From the NCBI GenBank assembly GCA_000719105.1, contig JODX01000001.1, forward strand, positions 1 to 64,000: DNA of 64,000 bases, read 5' to 3'. Numbering within the stretch: position 1 is the stretch's first letter; each line of letters opens with the position of its first letter. Positions 43,601-52,989 of this stretch are shown one piece after another. This stretch comes from Streptomyces sclerotialus. Its GTDB lineage: Bacteria > Actinomycetota > Actinomycetes > Streptomycetales > Streptomycetaceae. The notes below the pieces were generated by a model that saw nothing but the letters and a program-made list of their open reading frames with translations, did no database searches and was not told where the DNA came from. Position numbers and translations under genes: made by a program.

Positions 43601-44591
43601 CTGCGGAGGCCGCCTGCGCGGTCTCCATGCCCGTGCCCGCGCCGGTCGTGCCGGCCGCGCCGGTGTCCTGGGCCGCCAGGAGGTGCGCGGGCCCGGACGC
43701 GTGTCCACAGGCACCGGCAGGGCCGGCGGTCCCGGCGGCCACGGATCCGGGTGCCGGCGAAGCGGGCGGCGCCGTCCCGGAGCCCTCGGCCCCCCGTGCG
43801 TTCGCCCCGCTGCCGCTGCCGCCTTCCCCACGCGCGTGAGGCACCGCACCCGTACGGGTCATGGAGCCGGCCTCGGACGACGCTGCCGGCGTGTGCTCCG
43901 ACGTATCCCGGAGCGTCACCCGCACGTACCCCTCCCCGTCGGGTGCCGTCTCCAGCATCCGATGGGCCCCGGGCGCGGCCAGCCGGAGCGCCGACTCGCC
44001 GATCCGCAGCAGGGAACCCGACGGGAAGCGCACCGGGCGGTCGCCCACGCGCGTGCCGTCCAGCGTCGTGCCGTTCGTGGAGCCGATGTCGGCGACCCAG
44101 ACGCGGCCGTCGTCGACGACGGTCACCGTGCAGTGGAGGCGGGAGACGTCGGGATCGTCGAGGGGGACGTCGGCCTCGGCGGACCGGCCGACCCGGATTT
44201 TGCCGCCGTGCAGGAAGTGCACGCCGCCCGCGTCGGGGCCGGCCACCACGTGCAGCCGGGGCGCGGACTCGTCGACCTCGGGGCCCGGCTCCGCGGGGGC
44301 GCCCAGGGACAGTACGGCGCCGTCGGTCAGCGGCGGCTCGCCGAGGGTGCAGCGCTGTGTGTCCAGCCGCTCCGCTCCCGCGTACAGCACGACCGGCCCC
44401 GTCCCGGGCTCCCGGCCCCGCTCGGCCGGGGAGGCGCCGCCGGCCCCGCCGACCGCCGCCGCGAGGCCCGGGGCCACCGCGGCCAGTGCCGTCCCCGACG
44501 GTGCCGTCACCAGGACGTCGCAGGCCGTGGCTTGCGCCTGCGGCTCCGAGGGCTGCCCCAGAGGGTCTACGACGGTCAGCCGGATCTGCAT
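40698..44591 (-). CDS. FHA domain-containing FtsK/SpoIIIE-type ATPase
   Basis: A 1,297-residue protein from ATG 44591. Residues 1-95 resemble a ubiquitin-like YukD/EccD N-domain. An FHA domain follows (about 110-205, KIRVGRSAEADVPLDDPDVSRLHC and DIGSTNGTTLDG), then an Ala/Gly/Pro-rich linker. A degenerate FtsK-type module (no P-loop; GLAGPRARLTGLARAVVAQL) precedes a second module with the P-loop GPSGSGRTELL and Walker B VVIVDDLDALLAP. The P-loop lysine is Arg. The layout recalls type VII secretion EccC with an added FHA domain, but no WXG100 or EccB-E gene is nearby. It is divergent from pkaA. Confidence 0.88.
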   Translation of the reverse strand: MQIRLTVVDPLGQPSEPQAQATACDVLVTAPSGTALAAVAPGLAAAVGGAGGASPAERGREPGTGPVVLYAGAERLDTQRCTLGEPPLTDGAVLSLGAPAEPGPEVDESAPRLHVVAGPDAGGVHFLHGGKIRVGRSAEADVPLDDPDVSRLHCTVTVVDDGRVWVADIGSTNGTTLDGTRVGDRPVRFPSGSLLRIGESALRLAAPGAHRMLETAPDGEGYVRVTLRDTSEHTPAASSEAGSMTRTGAVPHARGEGGSGSGANARGAEGSGTAPPASPAPGSVAAGTAGPAGACGHASGPAHLLAAQDTGAAGTTGAGTGMETAQAASADGEYGAAGGAPGPGGTRKGTPVRGLDAPRGPRKRGGLTAWARRLAGGRGDRAGGGHDPYDVDEDLSPRPPAGLPQAPETWPDPAALLLTALGPGPRLWEREPGHPELLAVRLGTADRTAPDGSGLLPAVPVTTGLREVGALGLAGPRARLTGLARAVVAQLAALHSPDILELVLISADRSRSVAERTADWSWLGWLPHVRPGHGQDCRLLLAYDHEQATARTDELLRRLEDHTSDTASAPAPSSSSSSSAGRDGAPPPVNPGFPGPYTVVLVDGDPGGTDVRETVARLALEGPAAGIHVICLAETEAASPVSPVTETYEDACAASPVFRACGAVALLSGDVATALRLMRVAPARPTAPHRQPVPAEHTRAADGDRPGHRVGRDRPGSGSDATTAPAGGHRADGAPAGVPRPRSGRSVPHAHADAGRTNPTHVGLAGHPPAGGPEHTHAGAPGGSGPVTPGTVAAVDAVSAEWAERFARSLAPLRPGGALGEPHARVSAPLPQSARLLDELGLARATPASLLARWADAADDPAAVGGRAWAVLGAGPRGPVSADLVADGPHLLIEGPSGSGRTELLRSVAASLAAAERPDRLGIALVEGRDGGGHDRQPGDGLGVCTDLPHVGTHITANDPVRMREFAQSLSTELKRRAELVGRLGFGEWHTSRGVPARLVAQRTAPGTANASRGASFARTGSVSSTAPARGTSTAPARGTSTGAHTPPSSPPPATGPGTAPGAADIDTAPSTTIRLRPAANREHPEPGPPLARLVVIVDDLDALLAPPLGSPGRPAAGSVVRALEAVAREGARLGVHLVAATAGGDRTAETDLARAATLRVTLEAPASGPDEPAAGRGRLAVTDPALTPAALARATLSGPSLTTAPPAGHPAALTTGPVPDPIRSTPFQAGRVTGRIPRTATLRPTVVPLDWARMGDPPARRPVRELGNGPTDLALLASALDRAARSVSAKEVPSLI

Positions 44592-45110
44592 CGCCGTCAG
44601 CGGTCCCTTCCGCACGGGCACCCGGACGGGGACGAGGACGAGCCTGCGCGGTCCCCCGACCGCAGACTTCCCCCCACCGCACACGGGCACATCGGCCAGT
44701 ATCTGGAGGCATCCTCGCACCTGCCGCCGACAACACGCCCGCCCCCCAACGGCAAGTGATCTTGATTGGTCGGCTCTGCCCGCAAAAGTGCCTGACCAGT
44801 GCGCGACAGATGCCCGCTTGAGATCGGTCACGTTCGCATCCGGCAACCAACCGTCCGAGTCAGGCGTCTTTCCCTCGAAAACGCGCGTCTTATCCCGAAG
44901 GCGAACGCGCACGTGGAGGCATACGTAGTGGCAGGCAATGGGCGCACGGTATGCCCGGCTCGTGCACAGCCGCCCGGAGGGTCCCGCGCGCGGGCACAGG
45001 AACAGGACAGCCGGTCCCGCGTACGGCAGCACTACAGTGGGACGGACCGGTGACCGGACCGGGCAGGCAGGCAGCTGGACCAGGCAAGCAAGCAACAGGG
45101 AGCGCATGAC
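44592..45110. other. Divergent intergenic region between the FHA-FtsK gene and pkaA (519 nt)
   Basis: No supported gene. It is AT-richer than its surroundings around 44755-44900 and must hold both promoters. I could not settle on paired -35/-10 elements. A short out-of-frame ATG at 45106 immediately precedes the pkaA GTG and would encode only five codons. Confidence 0.4.
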
Positions 45111-46946
45111 GTGCGGCCGGTAGGGAGCAAGTACCTCCTGGAGGAGCCGCTGGGACGCGGCGCCACGGGCACCGTCTGGCGCGCCCGCCAGAGGGAGACC
45201 GCGGGGGCCGAGGCGGCGGTGCCCGGTCAGCCCGGCGAGACCGTCGCCATCAAGGTCCTGAAGGAAGAGCTGGCGAGCGACCCGGACATCGTGATGCGGT
45301 TCCTGCGGGAGCGCTCCGTACTGCTCCGGCTCACCCATCCGAACATCGTGCGGGTGCGGGACCTGGTGGTCGAGGGAGAGCTGCTGGCCCTGGTCATGGA
45401 CCTGGTCGACGGCCCCGACCTGCACCGCTACCTGCGCGAGAACGGCCCCTTCACACCCGTCGCCGCGGCCCTGCTCACCGCCCAGATCGCCGACGCGCTC
45501 GCCGCCAGCCACGCCGACGGCGTGGTCCACCGCGACCTGAAGCCCGCGAACGTCCTGCTGAAGCAGGACGGCGGCGAGATGCACCCGCTGCTGACCGACT
45601 TCGGCATCGCCCGTCTCGCCGACTCGCCCGGCCTCACCCGCACCCACGAGTTCGTCGGCACGCCCGCGTACGTCGCCCCCGAGTCCGCCGAGGGCCGCCC
45701 GCAGACCTCCGCCGTCGACATCTACGGCGCCGGCATCCTGCTGTACGAGCTGGTCACCGGGCGCCCGCCGTTCGCCGGCCAGTCCGCCCTCGAGGTGCTG
45801 CACCAGCACCTGAGCGCCGAGCCGCGCCGCCCGTCCACCGTCCCGGACCCGCTGTGGACGGTCATCGAGCGCTGCCTGCGCAAGAACCCGGACGAAAGGC
45901 CCAGCGCCGAGAACCTCGCGCGCGCGTTGCGGGTCGTCGCCCAGGGCGTGGGCGTGCACGCGAGCTCCGCGCAGATCGCCGCCGCCGAGGGCGTGGGCGC
46001 CCTGCTCGCGCCCGACCCGGCACCCGCGCCGGTGCCCGGCACGACCGGGCCGGCCGGTGCCGCCGACCCGACGCAGGTGCTGCCGCACGGCGCGGGTGCG
46101 GGCGCGTACGACCCGAACGGCGCCACCAGCGTGCTCCCGCACACCTCCGGCCCGGCGGGCGCGGCCGACCCCACCGCCGTACTGCCGCACCACGGGGCCG
46201 CCGACCCGACCGCCGTACTGCCGCACCACGGGGCCGCCGACCCGACCGCCGTCATGCCGCCGGTGCCGCAGCACCGGCCCGGCGGACCCGGCGGACCCGG
46301 CGGACCGGACGGAGGCGAGCAGCAGGGGCAGGGCGACTCCCCGCACCCCTGGCAGAACCAGTTGCGCGCGGCCCGCGACCGCAACGAGCAGACGCAGGTC
46401 CAGTACCTCGACCCCGGCGACGACCCGCTGCGCCGCCGCCCCCAGCGGCAGGTCCAGCGGCCCCAGCAGTCGCCGCAGCCGCCGCAGCCGCCGCAGGGTC
46501 GCCGCCCGCAGCAGCAGCCCCAGCCCGGCCCGGGCTACGGCTACCCGCAGCAGCAGCCCCAGCAGCAGTACACGCCGCAGCCGCAGCCGCGACAGCGTCA
46601 GGCTCCGCCCCGGCCTCAGCCGCAGCAGTACGCGCCGCCCGCCCCATCGCGGCCTCAGCAGCCCGCGTCCCGCCCCCCGCGCGAGCCCCGTCCGCCGCGC
46701 GAGCCGAGGCAGCGCAGCGCCAACCCGATGCGGATCCCCGGCCTCGGCTGTCTGAAGGGCTGCCTGTTCACCGTCGTCATCCTGTTCGTGGCCGGATGGC
46801 TGGTCTGGGAGCTCAGCCCGCTCCAGGAGTGGATCGGGACCGGCAAGGGCTACTGGGACCAGCTGACGACCTGGGTCGGCGACATCACCGACTGGATCGG
46901 CGATCTGGGCGGCGGCTCCTCCGGCTCCACCGGCTCGACCCAGTAG
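45111..46946 (+). CDS. pkaA: Membrane-anchored serine/threonine protein kinase PkaA
   Basis: A 611-residue Hanks-type kinase starting at GTG 45111 (M/VRPVGSKYLLEEPLGRG). The kinase domain (1-285) is intact: glycine loop GRGATGTVW, Lys in VAIKVLKE, HRDLKPANVLL, DFG in TDFGIARL and GTPAYVAPESA. Residues 310-385 carry five T-x-V-L/M-P units (T321, T339, T355, T367, T379), then a 150-residue Pro/Gln/Arg-rich region. A membrane helix (about 550-570, CLFTVVILFVAGWLVWEL) and a short extracytoplasmic tail follow. There is no PASTA domain. Symbol assigned from strong resemblance to S. coelicolor PkaA and its pairing with pkaB. Confidence 0.93.
   Translation: MRPVGSKYLLEEPLGRGATGTVWRARQRETAGAEAAVPGQPGETVAIKVLKEELASDPDIVMRFLRERSVLLRLTHPNIVRVRDLVVEGELLALVMDLVDGPDLHRYLRENGPFTPVAAALLTAQIADALAASHADGVVHRDLKPANVLLKQDGGEMHPLLTDFGIARLADSPGLTRTHEFVGTPAYVAPESAEGRPQTSAVDIYGAGILLYELVTGRPPFAGQSALEVLHQHLSAEPRRPSTVPDPLWTVIERCLRKNPDERPSAENLARALRVVAQGVGVHASSAQIAAAEGVGALLAPDPAPAPVPGTTGPAGAADPTQVLPHGAGAGAYDPNGATSVLPHTSGPAGAADPTAVLPHHGAADPTAVLPHHGAADPTAVMPPVPQHRPGGPGGPGGPDGGEQQGQGDSPHPWQNQLRAARDRNEQTQVQYLDPGDDPLRRRPQRQVQRPQQSPQPPQPPQGRRPQQQPQPGPGYGYPQQQPQQQYTPQPQPRQRQAPPRPQPQQYAPPAPSRPQQPASRPPREPRPPREPRQRSANPMRIPGLGCLKGCLFTVVILFVAGWLVWELSPLQEWIGTGKGYWDQLTTWVGDITDWIGDLGGGSSGSTGSTQ
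46164..46252 (+). repeat. 36-bp tandem repeat in pkaA
   Basis: Units start at 46164, 46200 and 46236 (period 36 bp, 12 residues, core ADPTAVLPHHG). The first two copies differ by a single base over most of their length; the third diverges after the Val codon. The repeat multiplies a T-x-V-L/M motif without changing frame. Confidence 0.85.
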
Positions 46947-47118
46947 GGCGCCCCGCTCGCGTCGGCTCACGCCCCCGTGCCTCCGTGCCCCTGTGCCCCG
47001 CCACCGCGGCCGGGCCTGGGGATTTGTCGACATCCGACGGGTGATTTCCGCCTCGGCGGTGAAGGTTGGTGCCTCGGCCGCGTAGTTTTGGCGACAACAC
47101 GCGGCCGTAGGAGCAGTC

Positions 47119-48354
47119 TTGGCACGGAAGATCGGGAGCCGGTACACCGCGAACCAGATTCTGGGGAGGGGCAGCGCCGGCACGGTGTGGCTGGGCGAGG
47201 GACCGGAAGGGCCCGTCGCCGTCAAGCTGCTGCGCGAGGACCTCGCGTCCGACGAGGAACTCGTGGGGCGCTTCGTCCAGGAGCGGACGGCACTGCTGAA
47301 GCTGGACCATCCGAACGTGGTGTCCGTGCGGGACCTCGTGGTGGACGGCAACGACCTCGCCCTGGTCATGGACCTGGTCCGGGGTACTGACCTGCGTACC
47401 CGGCTGGACCGGGAGCGCCGCCTGGCACCCGAGGCGGCGGTCGCGATCGCGGCGGACGTCGCGGACGCGCTGGCCGCCGCGCACGCGACCGGGGTCGTGC
47501 ACCGGGACGTCAAGCCGGAGAACGTCCTGCTCGACATGGAGGGACCGCTCGGACCGGGCGGCGCGCACCCGGCGCTGCTGACGGACTTCGGTGTCGCCAA
47601 GCTGATCGACACCCCGCGCCGCACCCGCGCGACGAAGATCATCGGCACCCCGGACTACCTGGCCCCGGAGATCGTGGAGGGCCTGCCGCCCACGGCCGCG
47701 GTGGACATCTACGCGCTGGCCACGATGCTGTACGAGCTGCTGGCGGGATTCACTCCCTTCGGCGGCGGACACCCGGGCGCGGTGCTGCGCCGGCACGTGA
47801 CCGAGACGGTGGTCCCGCTGCCCGGCATCCCCGAGGAGCTGTGGCAGCTCCTCGTGCAGTGCCTGGCCAAGGCCCCCGCGTCCCGGTTGCGCGCGTCCGA
47901 GCTGGGCGCCCGGCTCCGGGAGCAGCTCCCCTCGCTGGCGGGGCTGCCACCGCTGGACGTGGACGAGCCGGACGCGGAGCAGCACGAGGCCCAGGAGGAG
48001 CCCACGGCGGCGCCGGCGCCCCGTGAGCGCGTACGGCGCGGTGCGGTGCCCCTGGTGCCCGGGGCCAAGCCCGACTCGAACCGGGACACGCACACCTCGA
48101 TGCGGGTGCCCGCACCCGACGAGCTGGCCGGCGGCGCCCGCGGCACGGCCCGTGTCCCCCGCACCGCCGGCGCCCCGAGACCGGGTTCGGCCCGCAACCG
48201 CTCCTCGGCCCGGCGCCGCCGGATCACCCTGGGCGCGGCGGCCGTGGTCCTCGTCGCCGCCGCGGGCGTCGGCACCTGGGTGGCCGGCACGGGCGACGAC
48301 CCGGCCGGCACCCCCAAGGACGGCACGCAGAACTCGGCCCCGGACACCCCCTGA
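47119..48354 (+). CDS. pkaB: Serine/threonine protein kinase PkaB
   Basis: A 411-residue Hanks-type kinase read from TTG 47119 ([19 protein letters not shown]), supported by TAGGAG 8 nt upstream; no ATG or GTG fits the conserved N-terminus. The kinase domain (1-280) is complete: [11 protein letters not shown], Lys in [27 protein letters not shown] and [12 protein letters not shown] linker rich in Pro/Arg/Ala leads to a single membrane helix near residue 375 ([22 protein letters not shown]) and a tiny outer tail. It lies 172 nt downstream of pkaA and looks like a diverged paralogue of it. Confidence 0.92.
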   Translation: MARKIGSRYTANQILGRGSAGTVWLGEGPEGPVAVKLLREDLASDEELVGRFVQERTALLKLDHPNVVSVRDLVVDGNDLALVMDLVRGTDLRTRLDRERRLAPEAAVAIAADVADALAAAHATGVVHRDVKPENVLLDMEGPLGPGGAHPALLTDFGVAKLIDTPRRTRATKIIGTPDYLAPEIVEGLPPTAAVDIYALATMLYELLAGFTPFGGGHPGAVLRRHVTETVVPLPGIPEELWQLLVQCLAKAPASRLRASELGARLREQLPSLAGLPPLDVDEPDAEQHEAQEEPTAAPAPRERVRRGAVPLVPGAKPDSNRDTHTSMRVPAPDELAGGARGTARVPRTAGAPRPGSARNRSSARRRRITLGAAAVVLVAAAGVGTWVAGTGDDPAGTPKDGTQNSAPDTP

Positions 48355-48499
48355 CCCACTCTCGGCACCGCCGCCGCACGGGGAGGACCGGGGCGGGCGG
48401 CGGGGACGCCGGCGTACGGCGGTGCCCCGGCGTCTCCCGGCGTGTCCCGCCGGAGGCGGTCGCGCTCGGGTCGGTTGCCACAGCCGTTACGCTGGGAGC

Positions 48500-49606
48500 G
48501 TGGCAGTCGTCGATGTTTCCGAAGAGCTCAAGTCCCTCTCCTCGACCATGGAGTCGATCGAGGCCGTTCTGGACCTCGAGAAGATGAGGGCAGACATCGC
48601 CGTGCTCGAGGAGCAGGCGGCCGCGCCGTCCCTGTGGGACAACCCCGACGAGGCGCAGAAGATCACCAGCAAGCTGAGCCATCTCCAGGCCGAGGTCCGC
48701 AAGGCCGAGGCGCTGCGGGGTCGTATCGACGACCTCGGTGTGCTCTTCGAGATGGCCGAGGAGGAGAACGACCCGGACACCCGCGCCGAGGCGGAGACCG
48801 AGCTCGCCGCCGTCAAGAAGGCGCTGGACGAGATGGAGGTCCGCACCCTCCTCAGCGGCGAGTACGACGCCCGCGAGGCCCTCGTCAACATCCGCGCGGA
48901 GGCCGGTGGCGTGGACGCCGCCGACTTCGCGGAGAAGCTCCAGCGCATGTACCTGCGCTGGGCCGAGCAGCGCGGCTACAAGACCGAGGTCTACGAGACG
49001 TCGTACGCGGAGGAGGCGGGCATCAAGTCCACCACCTTCGCCGTGCAGTCCCCGTACGCCTACGGCACGCTCTCCGTCGAGCAGGGCACCCACCGTCTGG
49101 TCCGCATCTCCCCGTTCGACAACCAGGGGCGGCGCCAGACGTCCTTCGCGGGCGTCGAAATCCTGCCCGTGGTCGAGCAGACCGACCACATCGAGATCGA
49201 CGAGTCCGAGCTGCGGGTCGACGTGTACCGGTCCTCCGGCCCCGGCGGCCAGGGCGTGAACACCACCGACTCCGCGGTGCGCCTCACCCACCTCCCCACC
49301 GGCATCGTCGTCTCCTGCCAGAACGAGCGCTCGCAGATCCAGAACAAGGCGACCGCGATGAACGTCCTGCAGGCCAAGCTCCTGGAGCGGCGCCGCCAGG
49401 AGGAGCAGGCCAAGATGGACGCCCTCAAGGGCGACGGCGGCAACTCCTGGGGCAACCAGATGCGTTCGTACGTGCTGCACCCGTACCAGATGGTCAAGGA
49501 CCTGCGCACGGAGCACGAGGTCGGCAACCCCGAGGCCGTGTTCAACGGTGAGATCGACGGCTTCCTGGAGGCCGGCATCCGCTGGCGCAAGCAGCAGGAG
49601 AAGTAG
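48500..49606 (+). CDS. prfB: Peptide chain release factor 2
   Basis: A 368-residue RF2 that ends translation at UGA and UAA. It shows the stop-recognition tripeptide SPF in [15 protein letters not shown] and the GGQ motif in [16 protein letters not shown]. The reading frame is continuous from GTG 48500, preceded by GGGAGC; there is no internal in-frame UGA, so the autoregulatory frameshift found in many bacterial prfB genes is absent. It is followed by a large terminator. Confidence 0.96.
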   Translation: MAVVDVSEELKSLSSTMESIEAVLDLEKMRADIAVLEEQAAAPSLWDNPDEAQKITSKLSHLQAEVRKAEALRGRIDDLGVLFEMAEEENDPDTRAEAETELAAVKKALDEMEVRTLLSGEYDAREALVNIRAEAGGVDAADFAEKLQRMYLRWAEQRGYKTEVYETSYAEEAGIKSTTFAVQSPYAYGTLSVEQGTHRLVRISPFDNQGRRQTSFAGVEILPVVEQTDHIEIDESELRVDVYRSSGPGGQGVNTTDSAVRLTHLPTGIVVSCQNERSQIQNKATAMNVLQAKLLERRRQEEQAKMDALKGDGGNSWGNQMRSYVLHPYQMVKDLRTEHEVGNPEAVFNGEIDGFLEAGIRWRKQQEK

Positions 49607-49661
49607 CGCGGGGGCGAGCGCCGGGCGCACGCCGAGTGACCTCGGCGTTTGCGGCGCTTTG

Positions 49662-49710
49662 TCGACATAACAACTGCCGCCCACCGGGCGGCAGTTGTCG
49701 TTTATGTCGA
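49662..49710 (+). terminator. prfB terminator (two-part long stem)
   Basis: Outer stem TCGACATAA (49662-49670) pairs with TTATGTCGA (49702-49710). Inner stem CAACTGCCGCCC (49671-49682) pairs with GGGCGGCAGTTG (49686-49697). A 4-nt bulge on the 3' side separates them. 21 perfect pairs make it one of the strongest hairpins in the window. Confidence 0.88.
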
Positions 49711-49792
49711 GCATGTCCGGGTTTTACGTCACGCTCACATCTCCTCTCGTGTTGCAAAAGCGGTGAAGGGGACAATGCGCGCGCAATGCGCT

Positions 49793-49821
49793 TGACGGTG
49801 GTGTGAAAAATGGGAATGGTG
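49793..49821 (+). promoter_or_regulatory. Candidate promoter for the LAETG surface protein
   Basis: TTGACG (49793-49798) and AATGGT (49816-49821), 17 nt apart, resemble a sigma-70-type promoter. Transcription would start near 49829, giving a leader of about 118 nt. The leader contains ACCATATGA at 49869-49877, nearly repeated at the real start (49943-49951). Confidence 0.4.
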
Positions 49822-49946
49822 AACCGTGGCATGCGCTGTCTGTGGGACGCATGTGACGCGGGGGGCTTGACCATATGAGCTATCTCTGACGCCGTCTGTC
49901 CCGGGCGCTGCTCCACTGACGATGAGCTACTGGGGGTAGCAACCAT

Positions 49947-50582
<636 letters not shown>

Positions 50583-50649
50583 GGCAGTACGCACGACGTC
50601 CTGCCGCGCACACCGCGGTAGCGCGGTAGGGCGACAGCGGTACCACGGG

Positions 50650-50683
50650 AAGGGCCCGGAGCGAGCGCTCGCTCCGGGCCCTT
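50650..50683. terminator. Perfect 34-bp palindrome terminator
   Basis: A 17-bp arm beginning AAGGGCCCGGAGCGAGC (50650-50666) is followed immediately by its exact reverse complement (50667-50683), then TCG. It sits between the LAETG gene and the converging zinc-ribbon gene and can terminate both. Confidence 0.88.
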
Positions 50684-50733
50684 TCGTACGCTCCGGGGTC
50701 TTGCCGGCCGCCCGCGCGGCCCGGCCTACACCC

Positions 50734-50928
50734 TCATGCCGTCTGGTGTGCGGCCAGCAGCGCCACCGCCGCGATCAGCACGGCGAGCAGCGCGATCAGC
50801 GCCGTCGGGTTCAGCCCCGCGAAGGGGCTCTCCTGCTGCAACCGCTCACGGTTCGCCCGGCAGACCGGGCAGCGGCCCTCGCTCACGGGCGCCGCGCAGT
50901 TCGCGCACACCAACCGGTCGTACGTCAT
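50734..50928 (-). CDS. Small zinc-ribbon membrane protein
   Basis: A 64-residue protein, [18 protein letters not shown] at its start. Two Cys pairs (CANC and CPVC, about residues 8-11 and 20-23) form a zinc ribbon. One membrane helix ([19 protein letters not shown]) occupies the C-terminus, so the ribbon should face the cytoplasm. Similar small proteins are conserved in streptomycetes without known function. It is divergent from ftsE. Confidence 0.8.
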   Translation of the reverse strand: MTYDRLVCANCAAPVSEGRCPVCRANRERLQQESPFAGLNPTALIALLAVLIAAVALLAAHQTA

Positions 50929-51280
50929 GCGCCTCGCCCTCCTGACAGTGGCCTCTCGCCCACGAACAACGCATCGGGAATCGCGACCGTTCCCCCTTCC
51001 ACTGTGCCAGGTTCCGCGGGATTCGGCGCGGCCCGGGGCGACGGACGCAGAGCCTCCCGGAGGGCCGGCCGGGAATCCTCCCGGGACCGCCTGCCCGCGC
51101 CGCGCGCCGGAGGCCCTTCCCCCGGTTGTTCCCCGTACTCACGCCGCGGGGCCGTCTTCCGGCCACCACGGCCGGCACAAAAAGGCACAAGCCTCCCGCA
51201 ACAACCACCGCCGCCTGCGCTCGCGCTGCCGGTTCGCGTATGGTCACGCTCATCTACCCCCGGCGACCCGTGGTGCATCC
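50929..51280. other. Divergent intergenic region upstream of ftsE (352 nt)
   Basis: It holds the promoters of ftsEX and of the zinc-ribbon gene. TATGGT at 51239-51244 is a possible -10 element about 37 nt before the ftsE GTG, without a convincing -35. No supported gene. Confidence 0.35.
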
Positions 51281-51970
51281 GTGATCCGATTCGACAACGT
51301 GTCCAAGGTCTACCCCAAGCAGACCCGCCCCGCCCTCAGGGATGTCTCCCTGGAGGTCGAGAAGGGCGAGTTCGTGTTCCTCGTGGGGTCCTCGGGCTCC
51401 GGTAAGTCCACCTTCCTGCGGCTGATCCTCCGCGAGGAGCGGTGCAGCCAGGGCCAGGTGCACGTCCTGGGCAAGGACCTCGCGCGCATCTCCAACTGGA
51501 AGGTGCCCCAGATGCGCCGCCAGCTGGGGACCGTGTTCCAGGACTTCCGCCTGCTGCCGAACAAGACGGTCGGCGAGAACGTCGCCTTCGCGCAGGAGGT
51601 GATCGGGAAGTCGCGCGGCGAGATCCGCAAGTCCGTGCCGCAGGTGCTCGACCTGGTCGGACTCGGCGGCAAGGAGGACCGCATGCCGGGCGAGCTCTCG
51701 GGCGGTGAGCAGCAGCGCGTCGCCATCGCGCGGGCCTTCGTCAACCGGCCGAAGCTGCTGATCGCCGACGAGCCGACCGGCAACCTCGACCCGCAGACCT
51801 CCGTCGGCATCATGAAGCTGCTCGACCGGATCAACCGCACCGGTACGACCGTGGTGATGGCGACCCACGACCAGAACATCGTGGACCAGATGCGCAAGCG
51901 CGTCATCGAGCTGGAGAAGGGCCTCCTCGTCCGCGACCAGGCGCGCGGCGTCTACGGCTACCAGCACTGA
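51281..51970 (+). CDS. ftsE: Cell division ATP-binding protein FtsE
   Basis: A 229-residue ABC ATPase starting at GTG 51281 ([13 protein letters not shown]). It has Walker [11 protein letters not shown]-loop [13 protein letters not shown], signature [14 protein letters not shown], Walker [13 protein letters not shown] and H-loop ATHDQ. With FtsX it does not transport a solute but transmits ATP hydrolysis to cell-wall hydrolases during division or growth. FRLLP and VYPK-type sequences distinguish FtsE from LolD. It lies 33 nt upstream of ftsX. Confidence 0.96.
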   Translation: MIRFDNVSKVYPKQTRPALRDVSLEVEKGEFVFLVGSSGSGKSTFLRLILREERCSQGQVHVLGKDLARISNWKVPQMRRQLGTVFQDFRLLPNKTVGENVAFAQEVIGKSRGEIRKSVPQVLDLVGLGGKEDRMPGELSGGEQQRVAIARAFVNRPKLLIADEPTGNLDPQTSVGIMKLLDRINRTGTTVVMATHDQNIVDQMRKRVIELEKGLLVRDQARGVYGYQH

Positions 51971-52003
51971 TCCACCGTCCACGAAAGGCCCGAAGAAGAC
52001 GCC

Positions 52004-52921
52004 ATGCGCGCGCAGTTCGTTCTCTCGGAGATTGGTGTCGGTCTCCGCCGCAACCTGACGATGACCTTCGCGGTGATCGTCTCCGTCGGCCTCTCCCTGG
52101 CCCTCTTCGGCGGCTCGCTCCTGATGAGCGACCAGGTCAACCAGATGAAGGGCTACTGGTACGACAAGGTCAACGTCTCGATCTTCCTCTGCAACAAGAG
52201 CGACGCCGAGTCCGACCCCGCCTGCGCCAAGGGGGCCGTCACCACGGAGCAGAAGGAGCAGATCAAGACCGACCTGGACAAGATGTCGGTCGTCGACGAG
52301 GTGCTGTACGAGTCGCAGGACGCGGCGTACAAGCACTACAAGGAGCAGTTCGGCGACTCCCCGCTGGCCAGCTCGCTCACTCCGGACCAGATGCAGGAGT
52401 CGTACCGCATCAAGCTCGAGGACCCGGAGAAGTACCAGGTCATCGCGAGCGCCTTCAACGGCCGCGCCGGGGTGCAGTCGGTGCAGGACCAGAAGGGCAT
52501 CCTGGACAACCTCTTCACGCTCCTCGGCTACCTCAACTGGGCGGCGCGCGGTGTGATGTTCGTGATGCTGGTCGTGGCGCTGCTGCTGATCGTGAACACG
52601 GTGCGGGTCTCGGCGTTCAGCCGCCGCCGCGAGACCGGGATCATGCGGCTGGTGGGCGCCTCCGGGTTCTACATCCAGGCACCGTTCATCATGGAGGCCG
52701 CGGTCGCGGGGCTCATCGGCGGCGCCATCGCCTGTGGCTTCCTGGTGCTGGGCCAGCAGTTCGTGATCGAGGGCGGCGTGGCCCTGTCGGAGAAGCTCCA
52801 GCTGATCAACTTCGTGGGCTGGGACGCCGTGCTCACCAAGCTGCCGCTCATCCTCGCGGCGAGCTTCCTGATGCCCGCGCTGGCTGCCTTCTTCGCCTTG
52901 CGCAAGTACCTGAAGGTGTGA
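52004..52921 (+). CDS. ftsX: Cell division membrane protein FtsX
   Basis: A 305-residue membrane partner of FtsE. One N-terminal helix (about 20-42) is followed by an extracytoplasmic domain (about 45-170) with a cysteine pair in FLCNKSDAESDPACAKG that could form a disulfide, and three C-terminal helices. The conserved cytoplasmic segment NTVRVSAFSRRRETGIMRLVGAS is diagnostic. In mycobacteria and pneumococcus this loop contacts peptidoglycan hydrolases. The following gene encodes a secreted S41 protease. Confidence 0.95.
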   Translation: MRAQFVLSEIGVGLRRNLTMTFAVIVSVGLSLALFGGSLLMSDQVNQMKGYWYDKVNVSIFLCNKSDAESDPACAKGAVTTEQKEQIKTDLDKMSVVDEVLYESQDAAYKHYKEQFGDSPLASSLTPDQMQESYRIKLEDPEKYQVIASAFNGRAGVQSVQDQKGILDNLFTLLGYLNWAARGVMFVMLVVALLLIVNTVRVSAFSRRRETGIMRLVGASGFYIQAPFIMEAAVAGLIGGAIACGFLVLGQQFVIEGGVALSEKLQLINFVGWDAVLTKLPLILAASFLMPALAAFFALRKYLKV

Positions 52922-52932
52922 CGCACACCAAG

Positions 52933-52966
52933 AAGGGGCGTATCGGCAACCGGCCGTACGCCCCTT
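52933..52966 (+). terminator. ftsEX hairpin
   Basis: AAGGGGCGTA (52933-52942) pairs with TACGCCCCTT (52957-52966), starting 12 nt after the ftsX stop and ending 23 nt before the S41 peptidase start. It may attenuate rather than fully end transcription into the next gene. Confidence 0.65.
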
Positions 52967-52989
52967 CGCCTTGTCCTAGACTCACCGGC

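Noticed and set aside
48500..48600. Programmed +1 frameshift in prfB
   Set aside because: The reading frame is continuous from the GTG start; no in-frame UGA with a CTTTGA-like slip site is present.
49873..49887. Tiny frame ATG-AGC-TAT-CTC-TGA in the leader of the LAETG gene
   Set aside because: Four codons with no evidence of a ribosome site; it may be a chance result of the repeated ACCATATGA, though an upstream-frame effect cannot be excluded.
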